Source of the DNA: Vitis vinifera
Lineage: Eukaryota; Streptophyta; Magnoliopsida; Vitales; Vitaceae
Length of the DNA: 64,000 bases
Direction of reading: 5' to 3'
Assembly (NCBI RefSeq): GCF_030704535.1
Contig: NC_081818.1
Coordinates: forward strand, 6,086,501 to 6,150,500
The position numbers and the translations under genes were made by a program. This document shows, one piece after another, positions 1-11,447 of the stretch. The notes under the pieces were generated by a model. It was not told the origin of the DNA. It made no database searches and saw nothing but the letters and a program-made list of their open reading frames with translations. How positions within the stretch are numbered: the stretch's first letter is position 1; every line of letters begins with the position of its first letter.

Positions 1-405
1 TAACCTGAAATGGACAAAAGGAACTTTACCCTTTTTTCATGTCTTCCTGTGTAGTATGCACAAAAACAGAACTGTAACCTCTAGTTATGGCTTCCTGTAA
101 ACCAGGTCCAAAATATCGGGCTTGGCCATATGGATACACAGGAGAGATTAATATTACTAAACAATGTGAAGCAGGATTCTTCTACTTGCAGGGCATCTTA
201 TAAAGAGAAGTTCAAATTTGAGTGACAATAGCATACCAAAAGTATACACTGAATTTATTTGTGCTTGTTTAAGGACATGCAGATGAGACCATTATTTCAG
301 TATGCTTGTTTGCATCTCCGCTTTGGCAGTATGCATGATTGAACTGCCAAAACAGGTGTGCATGGATGTCTGCTATTAACTGCTGATGTTTGTTGAACTT
401 TTCAG
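1..405 (+). other. Intron 7 (3' part) of cysteine synthase copy 1
   Basis: No coding exon is seen here. The sequence aligns by eye with the intron just before the eighth exon in copies 3 (about 26976-27380) and 4 (about 53876-54279), including the run ending in the ttttcag acceptor at 401-405. The window therefore opens inside an intron of a gene that starts to the left. Confidence 0.8.
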
Positions 406-956
406 ATTTCAAGTGATGAGGCCATTGAAACTGCTAGGCTTCTTGCATTAAAAGAAGGTTTGCTGGTATGTCAACAATAGGGTCTCTTTCAATGAACTGT
501 TGGCATCTTAAATACTCCATTTGATGGTACAGCATGTTGCTTTAAACCTGTGAGAAGTTTGCCTCTATTACATAATTTTCGGATTCTTTTTTGCAGGTAG
601 GGATATCATCTGGTGCTGCTGCTGCTGCTGCAATAAAGCTAGCAAAGAGACCAGGAAATGCAGGCAAACTCATCACGGTGTGTAGTGGGCTTTACTATTT
701 AGAGTACTATCAATATAGGATTTGATTTATTTTACCCTAATCTCCAGATTGGTATTTCTTCTGTTTTTGTCATTGCTCCACCCTAACTCAATTCATCCAA
801 ATATTTATGATTTTCTTTCCAATCTGACTCCATTAGCCTTTGTCATCTACTTTCGTTACTGTGCAGGTGATTTTCCCCAGCTTTGGAGAGCGTTATCTAT
901 CTTCAGTACTCTTTAATTCCATAAGGGTTGAGGCTGAAAACATGAAGTTTGATTGA
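406..956 (+). CDS. OASTL: Cysteine synthase / O-acetylserine(thiol)lyase-like, copy 1 (last three exons)
   Basis: PLP-dependent enzyme of the cysteine synthase family (O-acetylserine + sulfide to cysteine + acetate), cytosolic by type. Exons 406-465, 597-677 and 867-956 join in frame to give the C-terminal 76 residues and end at TGA 954-956. Visible marks are [18 protein letters not shown], the [12 protein letters not shown] segment whose second serine contacts the PLP ring nitrogen in the family, and the [14 protein letters not shown] block. The 5' exons lie left of the window. Compared with copies 3 and 4 it has KRPGN instead of ESPEN or KSPEN and NSIRVE instead of DSIRDE, so it is the more diverged paralogue. 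All GT..AG borders look usable and no stop interrupts the reading frame. Whether the whole gene is intact cannot be judged here. Confidence 0.9.
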
Positions 957-1923
957 GTTTTTACCTGGTCTGGGAGGAGCCTTGTTTCATTAGCCTTTTC
1001 CTTCATTTATCATTTGGTTTTAATTACACCAGAAATCTAATGATCTTTGTATTCCACTGTGGACTAGTCAAACGTTGAATTAATTTACTTGTAGTGATGA
1101 AGTTTCAGAATAATGAAATTCATAGCCCTTATCTTTCCAGAGCCTTTGCTATGGAGCATGCTTCAATACACCAGAGAACTAAATAATTCCGATCAGTAAG
1201 TTCTTTCTTATATAAAATGAGTGTAGTATTGTAGTTGAAAAAACAACCGTGTTTGGAGTTGAAATTTGATTTAGGATATGTGAGAAGACATCTTAAAGGG
1301 TGTTATGCTAGGGCTCAGCGTATCCTTCCAGACCTTAATTTTAGCATACCTCACTTTCCTTATAAATGAAATTTATTATGTAAAGGGTTCGTCATATTTC
1401 TTGTATTTCGCTAGTGCTTAGTACTTTTACCTATTTGATGTTATTTTGCAAGACTTCCAGTCCTCCTTACCATTTTTTTTTTGTTCAATGACTTCTTGGC
1501 TTCTTCTCAATAGATAAATAATCATTTTATTTTGGTATCACAAATAGTTTTCGAATGGATGATCATGATCATTTGATCCAAATGATGTTTAATTTCATTA
1601 ATTAATGATACACATATATAGTGAATGAAAATTGTTGGTGTTGAACTTCTTTCAATTTATGATTTTGTTCTAATGAACTTTCCTAGTAATTGGGTTTGAT
1701 TCAATAATTTTATCCTTTTCTTTTGATCTTCAGTGTGTATAATCTATAACCTATAGAATTAGGAGGAACACTGAGTCCATGTTTTCATTAAGAAGCATGA
1801 CTATTATTTCTTTCTTCACAATATGTGCTACAAACATTGTGGTCAATTTTACCTCGATTTATATTTCCCCCTTTTGTTTTTATCATCTTCATTTTTTTAG
1901 GTACACTAGATTTGATTTATACT
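957..1923 (+). other. 3' flank of copy 1, no gene seen
   Basis: The first ~245 bases match the 3' flanks of copies 3 (27956 on) and 4 (54855 on) up to the shared gttctttcttatataaaa around 1200; after that the match is lost. The rest is AT-rich sequence without a convincing exon. Short open frames here show no family features. Confidence 0.6.
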
Positions 1924-3735
1924 TCCCTTCATTTGAGATGAATTACATATGTTACATAAGAGAAATTGTTAATGGTGTTTCCTTCATTTGGAAGGGTTTC
2001 TTCATTGTCTTCACATTTCCGACATATATGCTAGAATTTTGTATGCATTTTGTTTTACTTATCGTTGTATCCTTACTAAAATGTTATTTTTGTATGCAGT
2101 CATGCACATTGGTGGAAGTTTTGCTTTATCAATATTCAACTTCTTGTATTGTATGCATTGGCATTAATCAGTTATGAAAAAAATTTAGTGAAGGAATTTC
2201 TGCTATTTGTTGAGTTTACATATGTTGTTTGAGTAAATCTTTAGTCTTTCCGAAATTTATGAAATATTACTTCAATGGTGAAATCTGTTACTACAAAAAT
2301 TCATTAGACATGATCTAAAGAGGAAGAACTCATAATATAATTTGATAGGATGAATGGATTGGTTTGGCATATGGTCTTAGTCAAATATGTTTAAGAATGC
2401 ATCATGAGGATAGTGTCAGAGTAGAGATCCCTGTGATTTGAATGCTTATTTTGCTCTGTTTTTTGTTGATTGGTTTTGGATTTTGAGAGCATCTAGTTTT
2501 TGATCCTTTGGTGGTTCTTTTGGGAAACCTGCTTTATTGGATTTGGGTACTTCAGATTTCTTATTGGCTCTACTTATGTTGATCGATTCTTGGTTTTATG
2601 AAAATTTTAGTTTTTGATCTGTTGGTGATTCTTTTAGCAAAGTTTCTTGATCAGAATGTTTTGCTTATGGGAATTTGAATTTTCTTAGCACTGCTATTCT
2701 TCATGTGCTTAATATTGGCTGATTGTTGATTTTGAGACACTTAAGTTTCTTATCGTTTGGGAGTTTGCTTTTGTTCCATATGCCTTATTAGGAATTCTTA
2801 CATTGTTTGGTACTTGAAGTTTCTTGGTTGTTGCTCCATTTTGTGTTCTGTTCATGTTGATTTATTACTGATATGAGAAGATTTTAGTTTTCTATATTGG
2901 TGATCTGTTTGAGAATTCTGCATCAAAGTGTTGTTCTCCAAATGGGATGCTTGAAATTTATTAGCTTGGCTACTTAGCTACGAATTCAGCTCTGCTTAGT
3001 CTGATTGATATTTTATTTTAAGAGAAGAAGAATGCAATTACTTTCTTTGATCCCTGGCTGACATTGTAGAAAATGTTGATGTTTGTTTAGTTCCATTACA
3101 ATCTCCAACTGTGAAAAAATGGGGAGAGGTTGGGTGTTGTGGGTTCAAAGTTATATTAAGTCGTAACTTTTCTAAAAGGCTAAAGGCAGGTTGGGAGTGT
3201 GGATTACTGAGTGAGGGGTCACTTGCTCTAGTTGGACGAAGTTTGGGATGTTGGGTATCAGCTAGTTGCTGGGCAGCTAGAAAAAGCAGATATTTCTAAA
3301 ATTTTGTGCTGTATTCTCTGTTCTTTGTTTTTCTGAAGATGCAATGGGTGGTTTTCAATTTTGTGCTCATTGCTGAAGGATTTGATCTTTTGGGTTGGTT
3401 AGCTTTGGGCAAGAAGTTACAAGTTTGTTTGTAGTACGGAAAGAGGACAATATCTGTGGTTCCATGAGCAGGCAGGAGTGGCACTGTTGTCTGTAGGAGG
3501 GATGCTGCTGCTTTGCTGAGGGGCTTGGGTTGAGCTGAAGGGAAGATATTGTTAAAAATGGAAAAGGAAAGGGCAAATGGTGCTTGGCGGGTTGAACCAC
3601 AAGTATCTAAACCATTTCATTCCATTGAACCAATCCCAAACAAGGGCTTCAAAATACACTAAGCCCTGCTTATTGTTTGGACATAACTTTGGTTTCTTCT
3701 GGACTGGGCTCAACCTAAACAAGAAAGGGTTTGTG
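1924..3735. repeat. Segmental repeat, unit A (partner at 11416-13786)
   Basis: Non-coding, T/G-rich sequence, repeated with scattered differences at 11416-13786. Shared landmarks include tcccttcatttgagatga at the left edge, the phrase gatcagaatgttttgcttat, and ggactgggctcaacctaaac at the right edge. Its many short T-rich phrases resemble a plant first intron or decayed sequence. The partner carries about 500 extra bases (about 11970-12490). No protein is supported. Confidence 0.8.
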
Positions 3736-5192
3736 CCATTGTAATATTAAAAAATGAGTCTATATGAATCATCCGAGTTGTTCATACAATAATATATGAA
3801 CTTTGCAGCACTATCTTGGTTAAACTTAATAACTTAAGTTGATTTTAAATTAAATTATATTTAAATTATTAACTTAAAAATTATAACTTAATTTTTTTTA
3901 TTAATTATTAAGGTTGTTTGGTAAAATTAATTTAAATTTATTTTAAATCATTAAATTGATATATTCAACTTTATAAATTATAACAATAGAGGTTGTGGAG
4001 TGACAAAAGAGATCGTGAAAATAATTAGGAAAAATAAAGATAAAAAAGTAAAATAAAGATATGGATTTAAAAATAAGTTAATTATTTTTATTTATTATTT
4101 AAAAGTTGTTGTTTTTTTTTTTTTTTTTTATACTTTAAGTCATATCATTAATTAATTTTATTAAATATATTTAATTTATTTAATGACCTAAATTAAACTA
4201 TTAAATGATTTTAAGTTATTAAGTTATTTATTTATTTATATATATATTAATTTCCCAATTCTTGTAGTGTCCTGAAGTAGAACATCAATAGATTTTTTTC
4301 TTTTGGTTTTTTTTTTGGGATTCTGCGTCAGTAGATGATCAGCACTTCATGCAACCCATCATTTTCTATACCACCCATTGAAAAAAAAATATATATAAAG
4401 GAAAATGATTTTCTCATATTTTATTATCCCTACAAAAAATATCAAAGAAAATTAAAATTAGTTAAAGATTTATGTATTTTAAAATTATTTAATCTTTATA
4501 TCAATGAGTTAAAATAAGTAAAATGAATTTAAATTAACAAATAAAAATAATTTATTAATTTTTAATCTATTTTTTATTTTTCTTTACTTCTAATTTTTCT
4601 TTATAATTTATTTTCCTTACATTTTCTCTCAAATTTTTCGAAAACCAAACATAACCTAAGGATTGAGTTATCAACTATAGTTTTCTTCTAAATTTAATTA
4701 TGATTGAGTTTTACTTGCAAATCATAATGTCTACTATAATTAATTTTCATCTATAAAGAACTTAACAGAAGTTGAATCATGAATAAAAATATTTATCGAA
4801 ATCAAAAGATTTTACTGAACAATATTTTATATCCAAAAAATTTAAACATACCAATAATATCAAAACCACTATAATTTTCCATACACGAGGTATGTTACTT
4901 ACCACTATTCCTAGCTATATAGATAATTTTCATATAGATAAAATTCATAACTAACGATGAAAAATAATTATTTGTTTATCTATATATATATATATATATC
5001 AAAGGCATGGACCTAATGTATTTACATTTCTCATTTTACACATTTAATGTATGAGAAAAATTAAATATATATGGTACATGGTATTTGGAAAATACAAGGT
5101 AACTGATAATAAAACATTATTCTGGTTTGGCATAATCCTATCCTTGGATTGGATTAGGACAAGAGTAGTCCAAGCAGTAGGACTCTTTCACA
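3736..5192. other. AT-rich intergenic region upstream of MAK16
   Basis: Very AT-rich. About 3780-4380 is also found, diverged, at about 14640-15200 and 48100-48650, where it lies upstream of cysteine synthase copies 3 and 4; the common right end reads ttctgcgtc...tagatga then ttttctataccacc. About 4390-4665 ends in aaaaccaaacataacc, like the end of the MITE at 9250-9532, and may be a truncated relative. A (TA)n run lies at about 4980-5000. No gene is seen. Confidence 0.55.
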
Positions 5193-5201
5193 AAACCCTA
5201 A
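5193..5201 (+). promoter_or_regulatory. Telo-box (AAACCCTAA) in the MAK16 promoter or leader
   Basis: The 9-base motif aaaccctaa lies about 890 bases before the MAK16 start codon and just before an apparent 5' leader. Telo-boxes are known to be common in plant promoters of ribosomal protein and ribosome assembly genes, which suits MAK16. A single 9-base match in AT-rich DNA could also be chance. Confidence 0.5.
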
Positions 5202-6090
5202 AAATCCAAAAACCCTTCCGGTTTTTAATCGAGGGCATTTTTTTCCCTTCCCTCTTCTTCTACTTCATATGTCTGAAACATCTTATTTTTTATGTATTTT
5301 TTTAGGTGAAGTACTCCAGATAGTCGGACAACCCCACTAAGTGTAAGCACCTTCCTATTTCATATTACATTTACGAGTCTCTCCATCTGTTTGGTTGCTA
5401 AGAAAATGAAACCAAAGTTTTTGAACATTGTGTTTGATAATTTCTCAATGAGCGAACAAGGCATTTTTTTCTTGAAATATGAGGTTTTTGGAGATGAGAT
5501 ATTTTGGATTTATTATGTTTTGCATATGTGAAGTAGATTGATGGTTCTTTATTTTAGTTGCATCTATTTTTGTATTTTTTAGGACCGAAGAAAGGTCTCA
5601 TTTTCATTATTTGTATCTTATAGTTGCCTGGTTTTGATGCACAGCTTGCAAGGCTAGGGGGTCAGATCTCAGAGTTCATTTCAAGGTATTTTTTATATGT
5701 ATTTGATTTGATTTTTGTACCTTTTAATTTACTTCCACTGGCTTGATGAGCATTTGGATTTTTTTTTCCCCTTAGATTGGTTTATTTGTCAAACCTGATG
5801 AAAAAAAGCAAGGACCTATTGCCTTTTGTGAATGGGTCTCTCATAAACTTCAGGGAAATTAGTTGCACTGTTATTGGGTGAACCGCATGAGTATTGTCTG
5901 TGATTGAAGGTTCAGTAAATAATGGTACATTATGATGAGTTTCATCAACCGATTGTTATTCTTAATTGTGTGTTCTACTTTATTTTTAGCAGTATTTGAT
6001 TTTAACTTTCTTCCAAGTTTTAGTGGTGTTCTCCTGGTATTCTTTATCCTCCTATACAAACCAGAGTTTCTTCTGGAATAGAGGTGAAAG
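5202..6090 (+). other. Probable MAK16 5' leader with untranslated introns
   Basis: No coding exon is seen before the ATG at 6091. Candidate untranslated exons are a segment ending near 5342 (gtaagc donor), a short segment about 5645-5685 between a cag acceptor and a gtattt donor, and about 6065-6090 after an accag acceptor. These borders rest on splice-like signals only; transcript data would settle them. Confidence 0.4.
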
Positions 6091-7854
6091 ATGCAACACG
6101 ACGAAGTGATATGGCAGGTCATCAGGCACAACCACTGCAGTTTCATGACCAAGTAAACTTGATCTTCCTTCGTACCCTTTGTTTCTGATTGTATTTTCTT
6201 TGAGTCAGTTGATTCAATGTGGTATTTTTTCGGTGTTGTGTTGCAGAATCACAACTGGGAACTTTTGCCGCAATCCCTATAACGTAACTGGGATTTGCAA
6301 TCGCAGTTCCTGCCCTCTGGCCAATAGTCGCTACGCCACAATTCGAGACCATGATGGTACGTGTTTTCCCCCTTTTTTGTAAACATAATTCATAATTTAT
6401 TTGGTTAAAAATTGAAGGTTTTGGATTAGGGCGGATTGTACATTGTAGATCGAGTTTAGCAGACTGCTTGAATAGTTTTATCAGTCATGTGATTTATGGA
6501 TTGTTTCCTCTTTATTAAATTTAGTTCTTTAGATCAAAGCTGTATGTGGCTGACTATGTTAATGATTGGTCTCTGGTTCTTGTGCAGGAGTGTTTTATCT
6601 ATACATGAAAACCATTGAAAGAGCCCATATGCCAAACAAATTATGGGAACGGGTTAAATTGCCACGAAACTACGGAAAGGCTCTTGAGCTTATTGACAAG
6701 CATCTAGTATTCTACTTCTCCTTGCAATTTCATAGGGTTTTTGTTTCCTCTTTATCGAAGTTTTTGGAGGACACCGGTTGCTTAATCTATATTTATTTGG
6801 TTTTAACAGATGTTTTGGCCGAAGTTGCTTGTTCACAAAACAAAGCAGCGTCTCACTAAAATGACTCAGATGCGAATTCGCATGAGGAAGCTTGCATTGA
6901 AAACAAGGTCCATGTCTTCTCTTTTCAGTAACTCCTTTTCAGAGAAAATTGATTCTGTTGATAGCTAATATGGAACAGTTTATTAATTTTGAGTTGGTTC
7001 GCTTATTTATCTTTCTTTTTTTTTTTTCCCTATGGCTAAATTTTGAAAATTGATTCATGATAAGTGAAATACCCTAACAGTTTTTATGGAAATTTAAGTC
7101 ATGAAGGGTGCTCCAAAGAGGATTAGATATTAGGGAGAGTAAGCCCGTGTGTTAATAACCTATTTCATTCAACATTACACTAGTGGTTAAAGAACAAGCA
7201 TTCTAAGATTCAGGCCGGAAGGGTGGAAAATGGATGTTATGGACAAAGAGATGCTATGATTAAGATATTTAATTAGAAAAGGTATCCAGTAGAAGTGAAT
7301 CATTGGTAAATATTTGCTCAAATGTGGGTAATTCAAAACTATGTTATTCAAAATTGTTATAATAAAATCATACACCGGCATGGTGTTACTGCATTACTAA
7401 ATGGCAGCCATAACTGAGATGGAGTTTAAAAAACATCACGGTTAGAAAAATCATAACTAAGATGGAGTTTGAAAAACATTATGCTTAAGAAAAAAATGAA
7501 GTAATATGGTTATAAGGGAGAGGTTGGGTCATCGGTTTCTTCTTTAGGTTTATTTTACTTGAAAGCAGAGTTGCTGGTGACTTGCTGGAGTTTTAAGGTT
7601 ATGTTATCGAGTGGTGCATGATTTTGCTTTCATTTTCATTTTTTTTCTTGATTGGTTTAACTGTTTATACATGCCGCTGTTCCACATTGTGAGGATGAGT
7701 AAGTTTATTTCTGCACTTTGATTTGGCGTTGAATGTCATTGAACAGGGAGAAGATAATGACCACACCTAGGAAAGAGAAGAAGAGAGAGGCTAGAAGAGA
7801 GGAAAAGGCCGAAAAAGCTGCAGTTTTGGACAAGGTTATCATTCTTTGCTTGAG

Positions 7855-7913
<59 letters not shown>

Positions 7914-9825
7914 GATAGATAGATAGATGGATAGATAGATATTCAACTATGTAGTATTGACTAAAGAATACTCACTAATACTTTTGCAGAGCATTGAGAA
8001 AGAATTGCTGGAACGTCTTAAGCGTGGAGTTTATGGTGACATATACAACTATCCTGTTAAAGAATATAATAAAGTTCTTGATATGGAAGGACTACAAGCT
8101 GCTAGTGAAGATGAAGAAGAGGAGGTAAAGTGGTTTAGGCTTATATATATATGTATATAGCAAAACAATTTTTTTTCTTTCTTCTATACTGAAGATCTAC
8201 TATTGAAAGCAGGAGCCTGAAATTGAATATGTTGAAGGCTATGAAGAACTTGAAGAAGAAGATGATATTGAAGATTTTGGTGGCCTTGAGATTGATGAGT
8301 CTCTCAAGGATGAAGATCTCGGTAAATCCAATTTTATGTTTTCCGGTGCATTTGATGTTATAATGAAAATGCATAATCATCCTATATCTCCCCATAAATG
8401 CATGCAAATGATCACAGATACCTACATTTCATGACCAACCAGTGCAAATGATTTGTGTTGCATATATGTACGGGTTTCTTCCACTTTCTTGTTTATGAGC
8501 TCTAAAATCCTCAATTTGATTGCAAAGAAGTATTTGGTAAAGAACAAGAACTTCGAATTGTGTGATGGCTCCTCCTGCCCAACATGTTAAAATTTATTTT
8601 TTTTCCACTGTTTTTCCTATGCTTTCTAGGCCATTAAATGGATCAAGTAGGAAAAGCTTCTAGTTCCAAAGTCAATAATGAAGTGGTGAAGAAAAAGAAG
8701 TTGGAATAAAAAAGGAAAGAGTTGCAAAAAGTAGACATTTACATCCTCTTTATGCTGTCCTTGTCAATAACTAAACTGTTGATTCAATATAGCATGTCCT
8801 ATGATAGGTGAATATCTGAAATTTAATCCACTTCTACCCATGACCACCCTTGGTATGTGACAACGCATCACTTTGATGCCAATGTGTAAGTTTGCATATA
8901 ATAGGACAATATATGCTAGCCTGGCTCAAATACTTAAAAAGTAATATTGCAGATGATGATATGGGTGAAGATGATGAGGAGATGGATTTAATTGACCGAA
9001 AGAGAGTGAGAAGAGGATCTGGGTCAGCTCATGGAAAGCTTGACAAAGATGAACGAGGCGCAAATTTGAAAAAGAGACCAAGGGTACTTGTTGAGGTAAA
9101 TATCTGTTTCGAATTATGCAAGTATGGTAACTTAAGATATGTAACCATTCAACCCTGATGATGTTTCTTCCTTTCTTGAGTATGATTCCGATAATTTGTT
9201 TTTTTTTTTTTTTTTTGAAAATATTCTTAAGCAAGAGACCCGTATGCAATGTTTGGTTCTCAGAAAATTGGAGGAAAAGAAAATAAAGAGGAAAAGTAGA
9301 AGCAAAATAAAAAATAAATTTAAAGTCAATAAATTATTTTTATATATTATTTCAAATTCATTTATCCTATTTTAACATTTCTATATAAAGATTAAGTAAT
9401 TTGAAAATGCATAAGTTTCTAACTAATTTTCGTTATCTTTGACTTTCTTTACGATTTTCTATGGTAAAATCAAACATAAGAAAGGTATTTTCTTAGTATT
9501 TTTTTCTCTTAATACTTTTCTGAAACCAAACAAGCAAGAGTGGAGTGAAGTTGGACCATGTGAAGTTGTAGTATTATTGCCAAACATTACACTAATTCAG
9601 ATTGCTAGAGATCTCTGAGTCACTGAGCATCCAAATTCCCAGTGGTGTGAAATTATGATGGTCCTTGAATTTTACTACTTCATTGTGTGATTAGTTTGAT
9701 CACTTGAGTGTTGTCCAGCTAATTGAAGTCGAATAGTAAAAATAATGGGTTTTATTTTATTTTTTGAATATTTTCATCAGGTTGAACATGAAGGCACTGA
9801 TGAAAGACAGAAGGCAATCCAATGA
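6091..9825 (+). CDS. MAK16: MAK16, pre-60S ribosome assembly factor
   Basis: Nucleolar protein needed for 27S/25S rRNA maturation and 60S subunit assembly; in yeast it works with Rpf1. Nine exons join in frame: 6091-6152, 6247-6356, 6588-6706, 6810-6907, 7747-7834, 7990-8124, 8213-8321, 8953-9095, 9781-9825. The product is 302 residues, the usual plant length. The start gives [18 protein letters not shown], the invariant MAK16 N-terminus. The N-terminal L28e-like part has Cys16, Cys28, Cys38 and Cys43, the conserved cysteine set. Next come [19 protein letters not shown] and a basic stretch rich in R and K (about 125-155). Acidic runs ([17 protein letters not shown]) and a basic KKRPR near the end complete the usual plan. 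No stop or frameshift. Intron 4 (about 840 bases) and intron 8 (685 bases) are the longest; intron 5 holds a microsatellite and intron 8 a MITE. Confidence 0.95.
7856..7942. repeat. Compound microsatellite (TA)n(TG)n(GATA)n in MAK16 intron 5
   Basis: A run of about nine TA units is followed by about 22 TG units and then GATA/GATG tetranucleotides. It starts about 20 bases after the exon 5 donor and ends about 45 bases before the exon 6 acceptor, inside a short intron. Such long perfect dinucleotide runs are usually polymorphic. Confidence 0.95.
9250..9532. mobile_element. MITE-like element in MAK16 intron 8
   Basis: About 283 bases, AT-rich, with imperfect terminal inverted repeats: left end tgtttggttctcagaaaa, right end (reverse complement) tgtttggtttcagaaaag. 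No coding capacity. A target-site duplication is not clear. Size, inverted ends and intronic location fit a non-autonomous DNA transposon. The family is not identified. Confidence 0.6.
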
Positions 9826-10360
9826 AGGAGCTTGTGATTTGGATTTCAATCCACTTACAGCATGACAACAATTATCCTCCTCACTCATGACAGATTGATT
9901 AACCTTACCAAGGAGGGGGAAACAGCCAGAGAAAGAAAGAGTTTTGGATGCCTGGTGATTGTATAACAATATGGAGTTGAAAATTATTTTCTTAGTTTTG
10001 TGGTGATTGCCTTTGAGAAATGCAGTGGAGTGTTTCATAACTCAAGCACAAGAAATTTATTTGTTTCCAAATAATTATGGTGACTGCATTTGTTTATTCA
10101 CCACATTTGTAATGAATATATTCCCTAATATATCAAGGACCATGTATAAAATAAGCCGGCCTCATTCAATTTTAATTCATCATCTTTTTTCTTATGGTGT
10201 TATTGAGAATGGTGGATTACAGAAAACAAAATGAAATGGTCTCATTTCCAGGGGATTGGGGATGTCCAGATTTCATGAGAAAGTCAATTTTTTCTTTTGC
10301 CTTTTTTTCCCTGATGTGTGTCCACTTCTTGATCATTTTGTAGTAATTTGAAAAGGCAAG
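9826..10360 (+). other. MAK16 3' flank and upstream sequence of cysteine synthase copy 2
   Basis: No exon is seen. From about 9985 on the sequence matches the upstream regions of copies 3 (from about 15885) and 4 (from about 49410), except that about 330 bases present there (15983-16310) are missing here. A possible acceptor (ttttgtag, ending at 10342) just before the start codon suggests a 5' untranslated intron in this gene family. Confidence 0.55.
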
Positions 10361-11447
10361 ATGGAAGAGAAGTGTGCAATTGCAAAAGATGTTACTGAAG
10401 TAAGTTGTCGTTATTCAAAAGTTGCTATCATTTTCATGTTTCCTTTATTCTCGAGTGTAACTTCCTTGCTTTTGCAATGCACAGCTAATAGGGAATACCC
10501 CAATGGTATATCTAAACAATGTAGTGGACGGTTGTGTAGCCCATATTGCTGCTAAGCTAGAGATGATGGAACCCTGCTCAAGTGTTAAAGACAGGTCTTC
10601 ATTTTCGTTCCCTGGACTTCATTTTCTTGGATTAGTATTTCTTACTTGATGTGTTGCAATCATGAAAATACTGTGTTTGTTTTGAGTTTTTTTTTTTTTT
10701 TTTTTTTTAATCTTCAATTTCACATCACGTTTCAAATCTTTGGCATGCAGGATTGGGTATAGCATGATCAATGATGCAGAAGAGAAGGGCCTGATTACGC
10801 CTGGGAAGGTTAGTAATTGAATTAATCCTTGTATCTGGACATGTTTTAATATTCTTTTTAGGTACTGTTATATGCCTTATATGACTCCATCAGCTTCAAA
10901 ATTTACATTTTCTCAACAACTAGGACCATTTGAACCATCAAATCACATGCCATCATTTTTGGGGATCCTCATAACACCTGTGCCAAAAAAGGAATGACTC
11001 GTTGTTTTGGTGCATTCCTCGGTCTTCTTTGCATATGACTTAGGTTATATGACTTTCCCATCATCAGTTGGCAATAAATTCATAGGTGATGATTATTACT
11101 TCTAGGTTGAAACAGGGCTATAGCATTCATGGATTTAGTGTACAGATTAAATGTTCAAATCAGGGTATTGTCCCCCGAGAGAAACCACTTTTCCTTTTTG
11201 TCTCTTGGATGGTTTTCATTCCTATAGTCCAAATTACAGAGCATTTTTTATCAGTATTTCTCTTGGTTATGAAATGTCTAGATGTTGGTTCATGCAGACT
11301 GTCCTTATCGAGCCTACCAGTGGCAATACTGGAATTGGATTGGCATTCATTGCAGCAGCTAAGGGTTACAAACTTATCCTTGTCATGCCAAGTGTAGTGA
11401 CTCTTGAGAGAAAAATCCCTTCATTTGAGATGAGTTTCGTATGTTAA
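10361..11447 (+). pseudogene. OASTL: Cysteine synthase copy 2, truncated in exon 4
   Basis: Exons 10361-10399, 10485-10594 and 10751-10808 match exons 1-3 of the intact copies, including the PLP-lysine motif EPCSSVKDR. Exon 4 starts at 11298 with [14 protein letters not shown] but homology stops at 11416, in the codon after VTLERK. There the sequence switches to the repeat also found downstream of copy 1 (1924 on). Read on, the frame gives ten unrelated residues and a stop at 11445-11447, for 118 residues in all against 323. The exon 4 donor and exons 5-10, with the GTGGT phosphate-binding loop and the SSG motif, are absent. It cannot make a working enzyme. Splice sites before the break are intact, so a transcript is possible. 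Confidence 0.93.

Noticed and set aside
1779-2177. 132-residue open frame, + strand
   Set aside because: AT-rich, hydrophobic by composition, overlaps the edge of repeat unit A and is not kept open in the partner repeat.
7733-7918. Open frame ending in repeated Val-Cys
   Set aside because: It is MAK16 exon 5 read on into the TG microsatellite of the intron.
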